Shown here: positions 7,017 through 9,494 of the stretch, in pieces | Layout of the letters: every line of letters begins with the position of its first letter | How positions within the stretch are numbered: position 1 is the first letter of the stretch | Assembly: GCA_002402325.1 (NCBI GenBank) | Contig: DHFQ01000098.1 | Span: 1 to 9,494 of the forward strand | DNA: 9,494 nt | Source of the DNA: Candidatus Aminicenantes bacterium UBA4820 | Lineage (GTDB): Bacteria; Acidobacteriota; UBA4820 | Direction of reading: 5' to 3' | Made by a program: the position numbers and the translations under genes | Notes under the pieces: generated by a model | What the model saw: only the letters and a program-made list of their open reading frames with translations | Database searches by the model: none | Told to the model about the DNA's origin: nothing

Positions 7017-8383
7017 CTTCAGGTAAAATTTTAATTGTTGATGATGAAGAGAACATTCTAATTAGTTTGCAGGGAATCCTTGAGGATGAAGGATATAAAG
7101 TAAAAACTGCAGGGGATGCAGAAACAGCCTTGAAAATACTGGATAGAGAAGAATTTGATGTTGTAATTCTTGATATCTGGCTTCCAAATATGGATGGATT
7201 GCAACTTTTTGAAACGATGAAAAATCAGAAAAGAGAGGAGGAGGTGATCTTTATCTCAGGGCATGGCACAATAGAACAGGCTGTAAGGGCAACAAAAAAG
7301 GGAGCCTTTGATTTTCTTGAGAAGCCCCTTTCTCTTGAAAAAGTGGTTGTAACGGTTTCAAACGCAAAAAAGCAAAAGGAACTTATTGAAAAAGAAAAAA
7401 TACTTTCACAAGAATTGAGAGGGGATGTTGAAATTATTGGAAACAGCCCTCTTATGATGAAATTGAAAGAGCAGATAACCCTTTCCGCGCCATCGGAAGG
7501 AAGGGTTTTAATATTTGGTGAAAATGGAACGGGAAAAGAACTTGTTGCAAAAAAAATTCATCAATTGAGCAAAAGGGCAAATGCGCCTTTTATAGAAGTC
7601 AACTGCGCTGCAATCCCCTCAGAACTCATTGAATCAGAACTTTTTGGCCATAGGAAGGGGTCTTTTACAGGAGCAATTGAAAATAAGAAGGGGAAGTTTT
7701 TACTCGCGAACGGTGGGACACTTTTTCTTGATGAAGTCGGAGATATGAGTCTTATAACGCAGGCAAAGGTTTTAAGAGCGTTAGAAGAACAGACAATTGA
7801 ACCCGTTGGAGGAAGTGAGTCAATAAAGATTGATGTGAGGGTGATTGCGGCAACAAACAAAGACCTATTAAGTGAAATTAAAAAGGGTAACTTTAGAGAG
7901 GATCTTTATTACAGGTTGAAGGTCATAGAGATAAGCATTCCACCTTTGAGAGAAAGAGGAGAGGATATTATCCTTCTTTTTGACTATTATCTTGACTACT
8001 TTGCAGGGAAATACAGAAAGGGAAAGAAAGTTCTTGACAAATCCGCAAAAGATGCCTTATTAAACTACAGTTACCCCGGAAATGTGAGGGAACTAAAAAA
8101 TATTGCAGAAAGAGTTATAATAATGCATCAGGGAGATGTCATTTCAAAAGAAGACCTTCTCCTTCAGCCTACAGAGGCGAACGCAGGGGAATTTGACAAT
8201 TTTACCAGGACTCTGAAAGAGGCAAGAGAAGAATTTGAAAGGAAATATATTTTGAATGTTCTTAAGAAAAATAGTGGAAGAATTTCAAAAACTGCGGATG
8301 AACTTGGCATTGAGAGGAGGCATCTTTACAGAAAACTCTCTTCTCTAAAAATAAAAAGGAGGGTTCCAGATGGTGATGATTAA
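7013..8383 (+). CDS. ntrX: NtrX-type sigma-54 activator response regulator
   Basis: A 456-residue response regulator. The receiver (1-120) has Asp10/Asp11, phosphoacceptor Asp54, Ser82 and Lys104; its SGHGTIEQAV and DFLEKP motifs are the NtrX type. The AAA+ domain (about 140-375) has Walker A GENGTGKE (169-176), the sigma-54 contact loop as GSFTGA (216-221) rather than GAFTGA, Walker B LFLDE with Asp240-Glu241, and arginines 295 and 301 in the REDLYYR region. A Fis-type helix-turn-helix occupies about 421-447 (SKTADELGIERRHLYRKL). It should bind enhancers and activate sigma-54 promoters after phosphorylation by NtrY; target genes are unknown. GAGG at 7004-7007 precedes ATG 7013, which overlaps the ntrY stop by 4 bases. 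NtrC-like activators are close alternatives, but pairing with NtrY favours NtrX. Confidence 0.94.
   Translation: MTSGKILIVDDEENILISLQGILEDEGYKVKTAGDAETALKILDREEFDVVILDIWLPNMDGLQLFETMKNQKREEEVIFISGHGTIEQAVRATKKGAFDFLEKPLSLEKVVVTVSNAKKQKELIEKEKILSQELRGDVEIIGNSPLMMKLKEQITLSAPSEGRVLIFGENGTGKELVAKKIHQLSKRANAPFIEVNCAAIPSELIESELFGHRKGSFTGAIENKKGKFLLANGGTLFLDEVGDMSLITQAKVLRALEEQTIEPVGGSESIKIDVRVIAATNKDLLSEIKKGNFREDLYYRLKVIEISIPPLRERGEDIILLFDYYLDYFAGKYRKGKKVLDKSAKDALLNYSYPGNVRELKNIAERVIIMHQGDVISKEDLLLQPTEANAGEFDNFTRTLKEAREEFERKYILNVLKKNSGRISKTADELGIERRHLYRKLSSLKIKRRVPDGDD
8355..8363 (+). promoter_or_regulatory. Shine-Dalgarno for the mglA-like gene
   Basis: AAAGGAGGG lies six bases before ATG 8370 and twelve before the in-frame ATG 8376, so 8370 is the better start. 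The site is inside the last codons of ntrX, so the GTPase is probably translated from the same message with its own strong initiation. Confidence 0.75.
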
Positions 8384-9350
8384 CCATGCAACGCGTGAAA
8401 TTACCGCAAAAATTGTCTATTATGGGCCTGGACTGTGTGGAAAAACTACCAATCTTGAATACATTTACAAAACTGCGACCCCAGAAAAAAAGGGGAAACT
8501 CTTAACCGTTGCAACTGAGACAGACAGAACCCTCTTTTTTGACTTTCTTCCAATGGAACTTGGAAGTATAAAAGGGCTCAAATTGAGGACTCAACTATAC
8601 ACGGTTCCGGGACAGGTTTTTTATGATGCCACAAGAAGAATTGTTTTAAGAGGTGCTGATGGAGTTGTTTTTGTGGCAGATTCGCAAAAGTCAATGATTG
8701 ATTCAAATATTGAAAGTCTTGAAAATTTAAAGACCAACCTTAAAATAAACAACCTTGACCCGGAGACCATTCCCATTGTTTTTCAATACAACAAAAGAGA
8801 CCTTGAAAATTTGATTGATTTAGGTGAACTGGATAAAGAGTTAAACTGGAGGAATGTTCCCTCTTTTCCCGCATCGGCGATAAAGGGAATGGGCGTAAAT
8901 GAAACATTAAGAAAAATAATTGAACTTGTCATTATAAATCTTCACCAAAAAGAGGCATCTTTAAAAGGAACAAAAGTTTCTGCTCCTGAAAAGGTATCCC
9001 CGCCTCCCGAACCTCCCAGGACAATTCCACAAGAAAAGCGAGAAAAAGAAGAGGAAGTTGTTTGTAAGGTAGAAGAAAAAGTTGAAGTAGAAGTTGAGGA
9101 GATTAAGGAAATAGATGAGGTTGACAACCTTGACATAGTTGAAGAGGAAAAAAGGGAAGACCAAATTGAAATATCAAGGGAGGAGGAGATTGGGGAAGAG
9201 GAAGAAAAAGAGGAGATTTCCTCAATGGCTCCTTCTGATGGCGACAAAATCGCGGAAATAATAAAAAAGGTTTCAGATTTACAGGAAAAAATTTATTCCG
9301 CATTAAATGAACTTGATGAGATCAAACAAAGAATTAACGAATTAAAGTGA
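8370..9350 (+). CDS. mglA: MglA-type polarity GTPase with acidic coiled-coil extension
   Basis: A 326-residue small GTPase. Residues 1-194 match the whole MglA family length: P-loop GPGLCGKTT at 19-27, Arg53 (the intrinsic arginine finger of MglA), TVPGQ at 78-82 with Thr78 in place of the usual Ras-family Asp and catalytic Gln82, and NKRD at 141-144. MglA proteins act as cytoplasmic switches setting the leading pole for gliding or type IV pilus motility. Residues 195-326 are an unusual extension: a Pro-rich linker (about 207-220), a very acidic Glu-rich tract (222-282) and a predicted coiled coil (about 293-326). No MglB activator gene is in the window. The start overlaps ntrX by 14 bases with a strong Shine-Dalgarno. 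GTPase identity is firm; a motility role is inferred, since relatives also occur in non-gliding bacteria. Confidence 0.94.
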   Translation: MVMINHATREITAKIVYYGPGLCGKTTNLEYIYKTATPEKKGKLLTVATETDRTLFFDFLPMELGSIKGLKLRTQLYTVPGQVFYDATRRIVLRGADGVVFVADSQKSMIDSNIESLENLKTNLKINNLDPETIPIVFQYNKRDLENLIDLGELDKELNWRNVPSFPASAIKGMGVNETLRKIIELVIINLHQKEASLKGTKVSAPEKVSPPPEPPRTIPQEKREKEEEVVCKVEEKVEVEVEEIKEIDEVDNLDIVEEEKREDQIEISREEEIGEEEEKEEISSMAPSDGDKIAEIIKKVSDLQEKIYSALNELDEIKQRINELK

Positions 9351-9354
9351 TGAA

Positions 9355-9371
9355 CCAAAATCCGACATTGA
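9355..9371 (-). repeat. Right copy of operon-flanking inverted repeat
   Basis: CCAAAATCCGACATTGA begins four bases after the mglA stop and is the inverted partner of 70-86 (16 of 17 match). Its last three bases also open the palindrome at 9369-9408, so it may be part of a larger composite repeat. Confidence 0.5.
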
Positions 9372-9408
9372 CAATTGTAAATTATAAATTGCAAATTTCA
9401 AATTGTCA
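9369..9408. repeat. AT-rich imperfect palindrome after mglA
   Basis: TGACAATT (9369-9376) pairs perfectly with AATTGTCA (9401-9408). Inside, AAATT (9379-9383) pairs with AATTT (9394-9398) across a small mismatch. The stem is nearly GC-free and no T-run follows, so it is a poor intrinsic terminator. It looks like part of an intergenic repeat. Confidence 0.45.
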
Positions 9409-9447
9409 TTCTGAACATTCCTTCATTGCTGTAGCCCTTGAAGAATC
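9405..9447. repeat. Degenerate GTCATTCTGA...GAAGAATC-type repeat
   Basis: The block opens with GTCATTCTGAA and closes with TTGAAGAATC. ATTCT (9408-9412) can pair with AGAAT (9442-9446), or CTTCA (9421-9425) with TGAAG (9439-9443). Short palindromic intergenic repeats with these ends (GTCATTCTGAGC...GAAGAATC) are familiar from many bacterial genomes. The centre here (TGCTGTAGC) is a longer, diverged version. Assignment rests on recall and symmetry only. The remaining bases to 9494 hold nothing I recognise. Confidence 0.35.
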
Positions 9448-9494
9448 CTCACATTTCCATTTGAATTAATGCAGAAGGACAAAAGAGCAGTCGT

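Noticed and set aside
8942..9247. Antisense open frame rich in Ser opposite the end of mglA.
   Set aside because: It is the complement of the Glu-rich GAA/GAG tract, which reads as Ser/Phe codons on the other strand. There is no start signal and no recognisable protein.
9369..9410. Palindrome after mglA as an operon terminator.
   Set aside because: The stem has very few G-C pairs, the loop is long and no T-run follows, so a terminator cannot be supported here.
9350..9469. A 39-codon open frame starting in the mglA stop (TGATG overlap).
   Set aside because: It lies entirely across the flanking inverted repeat, AT palindrome and GTCATTCTGAA-type block, has no Shine-Dalgarno, and its composition looks like translated repeat rather than protein.

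Overview
The window is a single tightly packed, co-directional (+ strand) gene cluster of six protein genes spanning about 147-9350, with short repeat-rich non-coding flanks of about 0.15 kb on each side. No tRNA, rRNA, CRISPR array, transposase or integrase is visible. The DNA is AT-rich and the coding strand is strongly purine-biased (many Lys/Glu codons). The NtrY/NtrX pair, the exported DUF4390-type protein and the MglA polarity GTPase point to a diderm bacterium, perhaps Acidobacteriota/Aminicenantota-like or a deltaproteobacterial-type lineage. This is inferred from gene content only and the phylum cannot be fixed from the sequence.

Layout: (1) 1-146, a non-coding leader with nested inverted repeats, a possible promoter and a strong Shine-Dalgarno that assigns the first gene a TTG start at 147. 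(2) 147-3077, a 976-residue cytoplasmic protein made of a helical-repeat solenoid, a degenerate pseudokinase and an intact PknB-type Ser/Thr kinase. (3) 3074-4384, a PIN-PhoH (PhoH2/YlaK-type) RNase-ATPase. (4) 4381-4920, an exported DUF4390-family protein. (5) 4890-7016, an NtrY-type membrane histidine kinase. (6) 7013-8383, its NtrX-type sigma-54 activator. (7) 8370-9350, an MglA-type GTPase with a long acidic and coiled-coil C-terminal extension. (8) 9351-9494, non-coding repeat-like sequence.

Every gene overlaps the next (4, 4, 31, 4 and 14 bases), so the six are very probably one translationally coupled operon. It combines a Ser/Thr phosphorylation module, an RNA-processing enzyme, an envelope-sensing two-component system and a cell-polarity or motility switch. 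DUF4390-NtrY-NtrX is the recognisable core. The most unusual elements are the tandem pseudokinase-kinase behind a solenoid with a nearly strict 13-residue period, the acidic tail on MglA, and a 17-base inverted repeat (16/17 match) bracketing the whole operon.
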